Assembly: GCF_001647285.1 (NCBI RefSeq)
Contig: NZ_LRML01000006.1
Coordinates: 248,001 to 312,000 of the forward strand
DNA: 64,000 nt
Origin: Rufibacter roseus
GTDB lineage: Bacteria; Bacteroidota; Bacteroidia; Cytophagales; Hymenobacteraceae
Direction: 5' to 3'
The notes under the pieces were generated by a model that was not told the DNA's origin, made no database searches, and saw nothing but the letters and a program-made list of their open reading frames with translations. Shown in pieces: positions 50,581 to 58,901 of the stretch. Numbering within the stretch: the first letter of the stretch is position 1; each line of letters opens with the position of its first letter. The position numbers and the translations under genes were made by a program.

Positions 50581-51567
50581 TTAAAATGCTCTGAAGGTGC
50601 GAGCTCCGGACTGGTTGCGCACGTGGCGGTCAGCTGGAGGCGGGGTGTACTGGCTGCTGTTGAAGTAAGCCGCGTATTTCGTCTCTGAGGCCTCGCGGTC
50701 AAGGTACTTGCGCATTTCCTCCAGGTAGAACTTGCCTTCGCGTTTGGCCTTAGCGCTCCGGCTGAGCAAATTCTGATCATCAGTCTCTGCAGGTTTTCTC
50801 TTCCGGCATATTTTCAAACCCTCGGCAGTGAGATTGAAATCCAGACTGACCATGGCCATGGCGGCGGCAAGGTTTGCCTGAGCGGGCCGGAGGTAGAGCT
50901 GCACGAGTTTCCCGTTCTCCAGGGACAGTTCACCTGACTTAATCTGGGTGTGCAGTTCCTCTGCCAGATCATGGCCCAGCTGACGGTCTATCACCATGCG
51001 CTGCGCGTTCCGCATGTATGGCAGTAAATGGTAAAGAGTCAGCCAACTCTCCTCAATAGGGAATTCCTGAGAGAATTCTGAAGCAGAAAGAATGTAAAGG
51101 TCCTTGAAAGCATCCAGGAACTTTGACTCTGACCATTTAGCCAGCAGCTGATCACCTGAATGTTTCACCAGGTACTTCAGCACTTTCTCCAGTGCGGCAA
51201 AACCCTTGGCAGTAAAGCTTTCTTTGAGCTGCTCTATTTGCCACGGGAAAGCAGTCTTTGTAGTGGAGTCGCTGTTGATCAGCACGCCGGCATCCGAAAT
51301 GGAAACTTGGTTGACCGCCAGATAACTCTCCATGGCTAGGTTGGCAACTGCCAGCTGCAGGTGCCCAACCAACCCGGAAACAACTTGTTCCAATGTGCCG
51401 GCTTCGTATTTCTCAAGCAGCTCGGAATGGAAAGGCTCCCCCAGAAATTTCCTGATCTCTGAATCCTCCACCAGCAGGACATCACCCATCAGTGGTTCCA
51501 GGGAGAAGCCGGTGGCCACAGGCACGCAAGCCTCAAATTCCTCTATAGTTTTAAATAAGGCTTTCAT
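50581..51567 (-). CDS. Phage protein, DUF6712-like
   Basis: 328 residues, helical and acidic: MKALFKTIEEFEACVPVATGFSLEPLMGDVLLVEDSEIRKFLG. I recall this layout as the DUF6712 family that travels with portal genes in Bacteroidetes phages; the name is from memory. It starts 9 bases after the portal stop. It is a likely head or connector protein, unproven. The end has a Pro/Arg-rich tail. Confidence 0.55.
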   Translation of the reverse strand: MKALFKTIEEFEACVPVATGFSLEPLMGDVLLVEDSEIRKFLGEPFHSELLEKYEAGTLEQVVSGLVGHLQLAVANLAMESYLAVNQVSISDAGVLINSDSTTKTAFPWQIEQLKESFTAKGFAALEKVLKYLVKHSGDQLLAKWSESKFLDAFKDLYILSASEFSQEFPIEESWLTLYHLLPYMRNAQRMVIDRQLGHDLAEELHTQIKSGELSLENGKLVQLYLRPAQANLAAAMAMVSLDFNLTAEGLKICRKRKPAETDDQNLLSRSAKAKREGKFYLEEMRKYLDREASETKYAAYFNSSQYTPPPADRHVRNQSGARTFRAF

Positions 51568-51576
51568 ATTAGATTT

Positions 51577-52932
51577 TTAGGCGGTTTCCTGTTGCACGCT
51601 TTTCCCTTTGTCAAGCGTCATGATGAGCGGGTTAAGGATCCGGAACTCAATGTTCGGGTCCCAGCCATTGTAGTCACGCACGGTATAGAGCGGCTCCAGT
51701 ACAAGGTCCTGCTGGAATTTGGAGCTGGAGATAAAGTTGTTGAAATGCACGCGGGCATCGGATCCGGAGCCGGCTCCCATGCTCTTGCCCGGGGTTATGC
51801 CCATGAGCACCGGTGCCAGGCCAATGGCCGTCAAGATGTGGCTCGAAGCCTCCTGGGAATCTTCCACGTAGATTCCTGATTGCAACTTGTCATCCACGGC
51901 CTCCACTTTGTAGGCAGAAATGGTCTCACCTGAGTCAAGGGTAATGGTAGTGGCCAAAATTGACTTGCCAGCCCCCTCGTTTCCGGACATGATTTCATCA
52001 AACTCATCCAGCTCGGCAGTAATGATCTGCGTGCGCTGCGCGTCTGACTTCTCCTCCCAGTCTTTGTATTTCCAGGACCAGTAGGCTGAGTGCACCGACA
52101 CGATGTATTTAATCGTCAGCTGGTTTTTGAACAGCGCCTTCTTAAACTCAGGAATAGCCTGGGCCACCTCCAGCCAACCTGAGCGGCGCACACTGTTCCA
52201 GGAGGCGAGCTGGTAGGCGCACTTGTCCGGAGACGGGATGCTGATTGGGTAGATGAATTTGTTGTCAGTGGTATTCTCCCGCATCTGCTCCACCGGGTCA
52301 TCGTATGGATCCAGGACCGGGACTTTAGGCACATTGTCAACCGACTCCCCCTGGTCCCAGTTGGCGTTGATGTACACGTGGCTGAAAACACCGGTTTTAG
52401 GATCAGCCTTTGAGTAGCGGCAAAAAGTGGCCTCCTGTGAGGTGAGCCTGGCAATCTGACTGCGGTCATTGGAGAGCACAAACTCAGGAAAGGTGTTCAC
52501 AAACCAGGAAAGGTCCAGAAAAGACTCAAAGCCGTAGCGCGGGATGTTGCTCTTCCGGAAAAACTCCTCAATCTCCGGGTCCTTTTTGCGTTTGAATATT
52601 CCGTTACCCTGGTCATCATACTCAGTCACCTTGCCGTACACGATGCCTCCGCCGTACCAGAGCTCCGCACGGCGCTGCAGAGCGGTGGGAATAATGGTGT
52701 TCTTTTCAGCCTCCTCCCGCACTTTCTGCGGAAACAGGTTATCCTCCCCCCACTTTTCCACCATTCCGCTGCCGTCGGCTTTCTTCACCGGAATTGTAGG
52801 CACGCCCTCCGGACCGGAGCTTTTTCCCTTGGTACCGGAGCCGGCAAGCGACAAAGCACCCGGCGTCCTGAAGGCGTGGGAAGACCGGGAAGCGAAAAAC
52901 ATGGTACCAGTACTGTTGGCTACAACCGTCAT
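51577..52932 (-). CDS. Phage portal protein
   Basis: 451 residues. The start is flexible and Gly/Ser-rich, then comes the portal-type core VPTIPVKKADGSGMVEKWGEDNLFPQ, RRAELWYGGGIVYGK, FIYPISIPSPDKCAYQLASWNSVRRSGWLEVAQAIPEFKKA. Near the C-terminus is the polar GLAPVLMGITPGKSMGAGSGSDAR loop followed by the long helical stem. Portals form the 12-mer DNA gate of the head. It overlaps the next upstream gene by one base. Confidence 0.8.
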   Translation of the reverse strand: MTVVANSTGTMFFASRSSHAFRTPGALSLAGSGTKGKSSGPEGVPTIPVKKADGSGMVEKWGEDNLFPQKVREEAEKNTIIPTALQRRAELWYGGGIVYGKVTEYDDQGNGIFKRKKDPEIEEFFRKSNIPRYGFESFLDLSWFVNTFPEFVLSNDRSQIARLTSQEATFCRYSKADPKTGVFSHVYINANWDQGESVDNVPKVPVLDPYDDPVEQMRENTTDNKFIYPISIPSPDKCAYQLASWNSVRRSGWLEVAQAIPEFKKALFKNQLTIKYIVSVHSAYWSWKYKDWEEKSDAQRTQIITAELDEFDEIMSGNEGAGKSILATTITLDSGETISAYKVEAVDDKLQSGIYVEDSQEASSHILTAIGLAPVLMGITPGKSMGAGSGSDARVHFNNFISSSKFQQDLVLEPLYTVRDYNGWDPNIEFRILNPLIMTLDKGKSVQQETA

Positions 52933-53276
52933 TAGATTATTACTTTAAGGCCGTTGAACTCGGTGATCAGGAAGAGGTGCACGGTGCGGGTCTGTCCGTT
53001 CTGTTTGATGATGTTGCGCGTGGCGTTGGCGAAGTGGTTGGGGTTCTTCTTCAACTTGCCTGTCTCGGCGGGCGCAGCGGGAATATTTTCCACCTTTTCT
53101 GCGGAATATTTTTTTCCTTTTCTGCCGACGCTGGTCATCGTGACACTGGTGCGGACTTTCCGGATACCACCGGTCTGTTTTTTGTCGTCAGCCGTGAAAT
53201 GCACCAGGTCAAAAGGCTCCCCTCCCTCCATAATTTCCAGCGCGTCGGCCAGCCGTATGATTCCCTTTCCTGTCAT
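52932..53276 (-). CDS. Small basic phage protein, unknown
   Basis: 114 residues, Lys/Thr-rich, one base of overlap with the portal start. MTGKGIIRLADALEIMEGGEPFDLVHFTADDKKQTGG ... NHFANATRNIIKQNGQTRTVHLFLITEFNGLKVII. It is the first gene behind promoter module c. The -7 element is only 7 bases from its ATG. Confidence 0.6.
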   Translation of the reverse strand: MTGKGIIRLADALEIMEGGEPFDLVHFTADDKKQTGGIRKVRTSVTMTSVGRKGKKYSAEKVENIPAAPAETGKLKKNPNHFANATRNIIKQNGQTRTVHLFLITEFNGLKVII

Positions 53277-53283
53277 AGTGGCC

Positions 53284-53318
53284 CAAAGTTGGGGCCTTAC
53301 GGTACCGCCGGAAAGGAC
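53284..53318 (-). promoter_or_regulatory. Phage promoter module c
   Basis: On the minus strand GTCCTTTCCGG (53318-53308), 20 bases, TTTG (53287-53284), then the ATG after 7 bases. Confidence 0.8.
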
Positions 53319-53320
53319 AC

Positions 53321-53354
53321 AAAAAACGCCGGCAACTTTTGAAGAGCGCCGGCG
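53321..53354 (-). terminator. Intrinsic terminator upstream of promoter module c
   Basis: CGCCGGC (53327-53333) and GCCGGCG (53348-53354) stem, followed on the minus strand by TTTTTT. Confidence 0.8.
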
Positions 53355-53582
53355 GCGTGTTTTGCAGCAACTTTTCGTAAAAACAGGCCGAAAACCCGCA
53401 AAACCCCAGTCTCAAAAATTCTCCGGCAAAACCGCCTGTTTTTTCAGCACGCCCAATTTTTCGGCCCCGGTCTTATTTACAAAATCTCAAATATGGATTC
53501 GCCCCCCGGCCTTGCTCTAAGGGGTATTGGCAATTGCCGGTACCCATTTTCCCGATATATGAATGGCCACCCCCAAAAAGCA
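53355..53582 (-). ncRNA. Non-coding stretch between two minus-strand terminators; possible small RNA
   Basis: The terminase transcript should stop at 53583-53612, yet a second terminator stands at 53321-53354 with no protein gene between. That implies a separate short transcript or strong leader. On the minus strand CATATTTGAGA near 53490 is a weak -7-like box. A copy resembling the host palindromic repeats (GTTTTGC...GGCCGAAAAC) lies at 53359-53396. Confidence 0.3.
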
Positions 53583-53612
53583 GAGAGCCGCGGCCTCTCG
53601 GTCGCGGCTCTC
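53583..53612 (-). terminator. Intrinsic terminator after the large terminase
   Basis: GAGAGCCGCG (53583-53592) and CGCGGCTCTC (53603-53612) form a perfect 10-bp stem; TGCTTTTTGG follows on the minus strand. Confidence 0.85.
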
Positions 53613-53637
53613 GCCTCACTCAAATGTTGCCGGCAAT

Positions 53638-55314
53638 CTAACGGGACACGATCACCAGGTCAGAGAAGTTACCACCCCTTCTGATCACGTGCTTGTCTAT
53701 GCTCACCAGGTGCAGATCAACTGTATCCGTATAGTGGGTAGCTTCCTGGGCAGGAGTACTAGCCCTGCCCTCACTGCTCTTGTCTTTGGCGATCTGCCCG
53801 TCGCGCCCTTCCTTCACCGGTGCCATGGTAAGCGCGGTTAGCACATCCTTGCAGTGTACCTTATTGAATCTAACCTTAGGCAGGCGCGGGTTCTTCTCTG
53901 AGAACATCTCATGTGCCAGATGATAGCGTGCCTGGTGCCTAGGCATACGGCCCAGCTCCACCTTCACCACGGTCCAGCCACGCTTCTTCAGACACTCCAT
54001 AAACTGCTGATTATAGCTGAGCTTGGAGTCCGCTCGCCTGTGGTCACCATGTTCTTTGTCCGGAAGGAAGAAGACTTTCTTGTTAAGGTGATAGGCGTAG
54101 TAGTCACAGAACAGATCAGCTAAATCACTGATCAGCTTAGGGTGCTTCACATAGAAGCCCTTCAGGAAGCGGTACTCAGGGTCCAAATGCTGGGCCACGG
54201 TGAGGGAAGATATCTTGGCTCCCCAGTCAACACCCAACCTAAGGGGCTGGGTGCTTACACAGTCACCGTCCATGCGGCTATCCTGTGAGGAGATCTTTTC
54301 AAAATTGTAATTAAGCCCCTCCAGATAAGCGTCATTCTCATACTGGTTATAGGCATGGCGCTTCAGGTCCAGCGTCGGATAGAAACCTGCCTCCACTTTA
54401 CCTGGGCGCTGGTTCAGTACCTCAGTAAGGAAGACGTATTCAGTAAGCGACTCCCGCTGCTGTTCAAGATACCCTATTCCAAGGTTCTTCAGGTTCTCAA
54501 AGGCATTGGCCTCTGAATAAAACAGCCCCGGTTTCGGCTTGCCGGTTTTTTCATCGGTTTTCCTTTCCGCGTAAAAAGTAAGTTCCTTACTGATGCGGTT
54601 GATGTCAATCCACAGCTTACTCCGGAACTCATGGTCCTTGTTATCAATGAACTTCAGCTGCAGCTCAATCAGCTCGTTCTGCAGGGAGACAAAATCATAG
54701 TTGTCCTTCAGGTAATATGCCCCACCCTTCAGTAGCCAATGGCTGGCGTCGTACGGCATGGAGCTGAAGTGGAACTCGCCGTGGTGAAGCGGTATTTTAC
54801 GGAAATAGCGTCTATTGCCGCGTTTGGTAGGGAAAACCTCCCTATCATACTGGTCTTTGTTGATCAGAAGCGACTCATCTGCGATAATGCCGTCAAAGTT
54901 ACCACCTCGGGCACTCGTTGCCCCTCCGTCCTGGCTCACCAGCTGGAAAACGACTCCCTCTTTCCAGAAATAGATACAGTGGTCGTATTTCAGAGGCGGC
55001 TCATAGGGCTCGATGCCTTTCCATGTCTTGGGGGGTCTGCGGCCGACAAAATAGTGCACGTCCTTATAAAGACCGAGCCTGGCCAATGCGCCAATGGTAC
55101 TGGGCAGGGTAACGGTAAGCAACTGCTGGAAAGTGGATCCTAAAATGATCCATTTGCTCCTGGGCATGAGTTTGATGATCATCAGAATCAGCCATGAGAT
55201 AATAGAGGACTTGCCGGTCGCACGTCCCCAGAGGGAAATGGCGGCGGCAAACCTGGTCACCACAAAACGGAGCTGCGCCCTGTTGAAATCCAGCTTTTTA
55301 GGCTTCTCATTCAT
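53638..55314 (-). CDS. Phage terminase large subunit
   Basis: 558 residues from MNEKPKKLDFNRAQ at 55314. Walker A-like GRATGKS (30-36), Walker B FDGIIADES (~140-148), and a nuclease domain with LGVDWGAKIS (Asp363), PDKEHGD and HYTDTVDLHLV as acidic ligands. It cuts and pumps phage DNA into the head. Its start codon overlaps the preceding stop by 8 bases (ATGAATGA pattern). A further in-frame upstream start exists at 55356, but it would overlap the small subunit gene more. Confidence 0.9.
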   Translation of the reverse strand: MNEKPKKLDFNRAQLRFVVTRFAAAISLWGRATGKSSIISWLILMIIKLMPRSKWIILGSTFQQLLTVTLPSTIGALARLGLYKDVHYFVGRRPPKTWKGIEPYEPPLKYDHCIYFWKEGVVFQLVSQDGGATSARGGNFDGIIADESLLINKDQYDREVFPTKRGNRRYFRKIPLHHGEFHFSSMPYDASHWLLKGGAYYLKDNYDFVSLQNELIELQLKFIDNKDHEFRSKLWIDINRISKELTFYAERKTDEKTGKPKPGLFYSEANAFENLKNLGIGYLEQQRESLTEYVFLTEVLNQRPGKVEAGFYPTLDLKRHAYNQYENDAYLEGLNYNFEKISSQDSRMDGDCVSTQPLRLGVDWGAKISSLTVAQHLDPEYRFLKGFYVKHPKLISDLADLFCDYYAYHLNKKVFFLPDKEHGDHRRADSKLSYNQQFMECLKKRGWTVVKVELGRMPRHQARYHLAHEMFSEKNPRLPKVRFNKVHCKDVLTALTMAPVKEGRDGQIAKDKSSEGRASTPAQEATHYTDTVDLHLVSIDKHVIRRGGNFSDLVIVSR

Positions 55315-55948
55315 CGGAATCACCCTCCTCAGGCTCCTCAAACTCCCAGCTGTCACCGTAGCCGAGCTGCTGCACGGAATTCACGACTTCCTCGTACTCG
55401 GCATCCTGGATGTTGTCCAGATTAACAGTTTTGGCAACCCCGGAAGAAGTCATCAGCTGCATCACGTACGTGTGCGCCTCCATGAGCTCTGCGTCATAGC
55501 CATTTACGTCGTTCTGGTCGAGTCCCTTGAGCATTGCCATGTTCTTGATAGCCCTGTTCATCGCAGCCAGGTCAGGCGGTCGCTGGGTGGCGGCCAGCTG
55601 GAAAACTTTCATGGAGTACTCGTACAGGATGTGGCGCAGGCCTTGCTTGCTCACCTGAGTCACGTCGCCGAAAAGCTGGGTGCACTGGTTAAGCACCCTG
55701 TAGGCCGTGGCACGGCTGAACTTGAACCTAGAGACAAGGAGCGGTACTGCCTGCTCAAAGGAATGGTACTGCACCAAAAGCCCCCATGCGGCCTCCAGCT
55801 GATCGCGCAGCTCTTTGTCTTTATCTGACAGTTTCTCCTCGCCATCCTCCTCCAGATAGGAAAAGTAAATACGGTCAATGCGCGTGTCACCCTTAGCTTT
55901 CGGGATTAGCGAATCTTCCAAGTTCTTCCAAAGAGAGTTCTTCTCCAT
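55307..55948 (-). CDS. Putative terminase small subunit
   Basis: 213 residues from MEKNSLWKNLEDSLIP at 55948, a start 56 bases inside the methyltransferase end. The N-terminal region is acidic. FKFSRATAYRVLNQCTQLFGDVTQVSKQGLRHILYEYS looks like a DNA-binding helix-turn-helix followed by an oligomerisation helix, and the C-terminus is acidic. Place before the large terminase and size fit a small subunit. Identity is by position more than sequence. Confidence 0.65.
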   Translation of the reverse strand: MEKNSLWKNLEDSLIPKAKGDTRIDRIYFSYLEEDGEEKLSDKDKELRDQLEAAWGLLVQYHSFEQAVPLLVSRFKFSRATAYRVLNQCTQLFGDVTQVSKQGLRHILYEYSMKVFQLAATQRPPDLAAMNRAIKNMAMLKGLDQNDVNGYDAELMEAHTYVMQLMTSSGVAKTVNLDNIQDAEYEEVVNSVQQLGYGDSWEFEEPEEGDSDE

Positions 55949-57164
55949 TTCTAAAAATTTTAAAGGGTAGGTTGTTTTCCTGCATGTATTTGGCGTAGCG
56001 GCGCACATGCACGTCAATGAAGCGCGGATCCAACTCCTGAGCATAGCACTGGCGCTGCAACTGCTCGCAGGAGATGAGTAGAGAACCGGAGCCGCCGAAG
56101 CCGTCGAAAACGATGTCGCGGCGCTGGGTGCTCTGCTCGAGGAGGTAGCTGATCAGCTGCACCGGCTTCATGGTCGGGTGCTCATCGTTGCGGGTGGGGC
56201 GGTCAAACTCCAGCACGGTGGTCTGCCTGCGGTCAGAATACCATTTGTGAGCTGCGCCCTCTTTCCAGCCGTACAGAACCGGCTCATGCTTCCAGTGGAA
56301 GTCCTGCCGGCCCATCACCATGGAGTTCTTCACCCACACGAGGCACTGGCTCAGCTTCAGCCCTGCGTCTTTCAGCGCCTGCCTGAAGTTGGCCCCTTCT
56401 GAGTCGGCATGGAACACGTAGATGGGGGCACCAGCTTCCATGATCATGAAGCAATTAGTATAGAAGTCGTAGAGAAACTGGTAGAAGGAGGCATTGTCCA
56501 TGCTGTCGTTCTCAATTTTGAGCGACTCCTTCGTTTTGCCCTGGTAGTCCACGTTGTAAGGCGGGTCGGTATTCACGCAGGCGGCAAGCTTGCCGTCCAT
56601 GAGTTTGGCTATGGCGTCGCTGTCAGTGCTGGAGGCACAATGCAACCGGTGCACCAGGCGTTTGCTCGGGCTGTGAAACTCATACAGATCACCAAGAACC
56701 GAAATAGGCTCGCGGGGCAGCACCGGCTCGAAATCAGACTCCTGCTCCGGGTTCAGCTCTTTCATGAGCGAGTCCGGCATTTTGAAGTCTTCCACGTTAA
56801 GGCCCAAAGAGAGCAGGTCAATGTCGGCAAAGACCTCCTCCAATACATCAGTGGCCCAGTGGCCGATCTGCACGTTGGAGCGCACGTTGTATTCCTTCAG
56901 CTCTAGCTCGGTGAGTTTTCGGTTGGGGTAACGCACGTCAATCAGCTCCTGACCACGCTCCAGGTCAAAGAGCACCTTCAGGCGCTGGTGTCCGGCAATC
57001 ACCACGTTGTCAAAATCAATCACCGGTATTTCCACCAGGTTGAACTTGCCGATGGAATCTGTCAGGATCTTACGCCGCTCCTCAGTCAGAATGCGGGGGT
57101 TGTACTCATAGGGGATCAGGTCAGCGACGCGTCGCTGCACCGTGATCCAGTTCAAATCAGTCAT
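55893..57164 (-). CDS. ParB/Srx-domain DNA methyltransferase (N6-adenine or N4-cytosine, beta-type order)
   Basis: 423 residues. Residues ~10-110 are a ParB N-terminal-like domain (DLIPYEYNPRILTEERRKILTDSIGKFN ... VIAGHQRLKVL). The C-terminal methyltransferase has motif IV DPPY (200-203), HPTMKPVQL (330-338) and motif I DGFGGSGS (355-362), giving the beta order. No restriction endonuclease is near, so it is an orphan, likely for protection from host restriction or for packaging control. It lies unusually in the late operon, 8 bases inside the 199-residue gene and overlapping the small terminase. Confidence 0.92.
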   Translation of the reverse strand: MTDLNWITVQRRVADLIPYEYNPRILTEERRKILTDSIGKFNLVEIPVIDFDNVVIAGHQRLKVLFDLERGQELIDVRYPNRKLTELELKEYNVRSNVQIGHWATDVLEEVFADIDLLSLGLNVEDFKMPDSLMKELNPEQESDFEPVLPREPISVLGDLYEFHSPSKRLVHRLHCASSTDSDAIAKLMDGKLAACVNTDPPYNVDYQGKTKESLKIENDSMDNASFYQFLYDFYTNCFMIMEAGAPIYVFHADSEGANFRQALKDAGLKLSQCLVWVKNSMVMGRQDFHWKHEPVLYGWKEGAAHKWYSDRRQTTVLEFDRPTRNDEHPTMKPVQLISYLLEQSTQRRDIVFDGFGGSGSLLISCEQLQRQCYAQELDPRFIDVHVRRYAKYMQENNLPFKIFRNGEELSLEELGRFANPES

Positions 57165-57756
57165 TTTGGGTTTGTTGTAAAAGTTGCGAAACAGTGTTTA
57201 TCTTCTCCTGGAGCGCCGGCAGCTCTGCTTGACGCTTCGGGTTTTTCTTGAGTTTGGCGCGAAGGCAGCGCATGTTGGTCAGCTCCTTGATGAGTTTGGC
57301 CTCGGACATGCCAGTGAAATCAGTGGGTGGCTCCACAGGTTTCTCCTGTTTGAAATAAATGGCTGAGATTTGCTTAGTGAGTGCCAAAATGCGGAGGCAG
57401 GCGGCCTCACACTCCTTCGGGCCCATACGCTCCAGCTGGGCGTGCAGCATGGTGCGCTCATCCAGGAGCGGCCGGAGCCTGCCGTTCTCCTCGGGGTGAG
57501 GCTGCTTCTGGTTTTTTTCTGCTTTTGGGCTGTTTTCAGAAAAAGTGCCTACAACCGGGGCGGGTTTAGCTATAGCTGAATTTTCCTGCAGCAGCTGCTC
57601 CAGTGCTTTAAAAAGCCGGTCCCGTGTGAATGCCATCTCCCCTTTCCGGAAAAGGTCCTTCAGGGCCTGATTGGAACCCAAATGCTCATACAGCTGAACA
57701 CCTTCTTTGTAGGTGCCCTTTTTCTCCAGCCAATTTTTGATGCTCCCGATTTCCAT
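57157..57756 (-). CDS. Phage helical protein, unknown
   Basis: 199 residues from MEIGSIKNWLEKKGTYKEG at 57756. The frame runs upstream to 57861 but that crosses a terminator and promoter module b, so this start is preferred. Helical, with MGPKECEAACLRILALTKQISAIYF and a Lys-rich end. It heads the methyltransferase/terminase operon. Function unknown. The -7 element is only 5 bases from the ATG, so the mRNA may be leaderless. Confidence 0.6.
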   Translation of the reverse strand: MEIGSIKNWLEKKGTYKEGVQLYEHLGSNQALKDLFRKGEMAFTRDRLFKALEQLLQENSAIAKPAPVVGTFSENSPKAEKNQKQPHPEENGRLRPLLDERTMLHAQLERMGPKECEAACLRILALTKQISAIYFKQEKPVEPPTDFTGMSEAKLIKELTNMRCLRAKLKKNPKRQAELPALQEKINTVSQLLQQTQND

Positions 57757-57761
57757 GGGTG

Positions 57762-57796
57762 CAAAGGTTAGACCGGCAATTGCCACCGGAAAGGAC
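57762..57796 (-). promoter_or_regulatory. Phage promoter module b
   Basis: On the minus strand GTCCTTTCCGG (57796-57786), 20 bases, TTTG (57765-57762). The bases before TTTG are TAACC, close to TAnn. The ATG follows after 5 bases. Confidence 0.8.
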
Positions 57797-57801
57797 GTAA
57801 A

Positions 57802-57829
57802 AAAGCCCCTGCCATTTGGCGGGGGCTTT
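57802..57829 (-). terminator. Intrinsic terminator upstream of promoter module b
   Basis: AAAGCCCCTGCC, loop ATTT, GGCGGGGGCTTT: a 12-bp stem with one G-U pair, then TTTT on the minus strand. It ends the capsid transcript. The bases 57830-57909 to the next stop codon hold nothing obvious. Confidence 0.9.
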
Positions 57830-57909
57830 AGTAGGGATGGTAAACAAAACGCGTAAAACACTTACACGCCTGGCCCAAGACACGGCAATTACCGGTTAAG
57901 GCCAGACTA

Positions 57910-58500
57910 TTATGGGGCTACCGGTTCTTCAGCAGGCGCCTCTACGGCCGGAACGGCTGGAAGTATAGTCTGGTCAAACAACTTCACCTCTCCCTCATAG
58001 AAATGCAGGCCGGTGGTGAAATACTCACACTTGAATGTCCAGCCACGGCGTCCGCCTGACTGCTTACCGGATGAATAGCTACCGGTAATTTCAACACCTC
58101 TGCCTGGGCCGCCGAGTTGCAGTCTGTTACCTTCAACAGTTTCCACAAGCATGATGCAGGACAGATTTTTAACTCTGCGTGCGAATACAGCGCCTTCTTT
58201 CTCCGATCCTGGGTAAAAGAACTCAAGGGTACCTTTCTGTCCACGACCGTCGCGCTCACCCACTGCCTCCAGTTTCAATTCCTCGGAGTCCGGGGTCATG
58301 TAGACAGGGTGAAAGCCTTTTGTCGCTTCAAAAGCATGGGCTCCGTCAATGGTCACCTCATCCGTGGCGACCGCTGACCGGCTTTTCGGCCCTTTTAGAC
58401 CTGCAGGAGCGAAATACGACATTGGGGCCACAAAACCCAGTTGTCTAAGACCGCCGTCGTTGTCTTCGCCGCTAGGCCCGTTTAAATCTAGTAAATCCAT
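57910..58500 (-). CDS. Phage structural protein, possible tail tube or decoration protein
   Basis: 196 residues, beta-rich, Gly-rich: GFVAPMSYFAPAGLKGPKS near the start and ITGSYSSGKQSGGRRGWTFKCEYFTTGLHFYEGEVKLF near the end; the C-terminus is Ala/Glu/Pro-rich. The pattern reminds me of tail-tube proteins of Bacteroidetes phages; no other tube candidate is obvious in the window. Inference from composition and place in the capsid block. Confidence 0.45.
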   Translation of the reverse strand: MDLLDLNGPSGEDNDGGLRQLGFVAPMSYFAPAGLKGPKSRSAVATDEVTIDGAHAFEATKGFHPVYMTPDSEELKLEAVGERDGRGQKGTLEFFYPGSEKEGAVFARRVKNLSCIMLVETVEGNRLQLGGPGRGVEITGSYSSGKQSGGRRGWTFKCEYFTTGLHFYEGEVKLFDQTILPAVPAVEAPAEEPVAP

Positions 58501-58519
58501 TATTCTGGTCTCCTTTCAG

Positions 58520-58852
58520 TTAAGCGTTTGACTCTTCTTCCGTGGCCTCGATCTTCTGGAGAAGACCTGACTTAATTTTAATCAGATGCTGGATAAGCTC
58601 TTTGCTCTCGGCAACCTCGGCAGCGGTGTACACTTTGCCTTTGATATTGGCTTTTGCAGCAAGCAAACGGTACTGCTCATCTTCAAAGCTCACCACAGGC
58701 AATGAGCTGCCCTTGGCTGCCTCTGCATTCTTGAGCGCCTGCACGGTTTCATCCAGAATAGCGTCTTTATCCGCCAGCTGTTGTCTAAGCCGTGCTATCT
58801 CCTGCTCCGGGGTTAGCTGCTCCTGTTCCGGAGCTTTATTTTCTTTTGACAC
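58520..58852 (-). CDS. Small phage structural protein with coiled coil, unknown
   Basis: 110 residues, strongly charged: MSKENKAPEQEQLTPEQEIARLRQQLADKDAILDETVQALKNAEA is a coiled coil. A short VSFEDEQYRLLAAKANIKGKVYTAAEVAES follows. It lies just after the capsid protein gene, so a head accessory role is likely. No family recognised. Confidence 0.5.
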   Translation of the reverse strand: MSKENKAPEQEQLTPEQEIARLRQQLADKDAILDETVQALKNAEAAKGSSLPVVSFEDEQYRLLAAKANIKGKVYTAAEVAESKELIQHLIKIKSGLLQKIEATEEESNA

Positions 58853-58901
58853 TGTTATGGTCTCCTTATTTTAGTTTAACAAATTGAAAGGTGGACCTGC
58901 C

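Noticed and set aside
55893-57164. Complete restriction-modification system
   Set aside because: The methyltransferase has phage packaging genes on both sides and no endonuclease candidate.
57640-57662. CCTTTCCGGAAAAGG resembling the promoter element
   Set aside because: It lies inside the 199-residue coding sequence (FRKGE codons), lacks TTTG at 20 bases and has an extra A.
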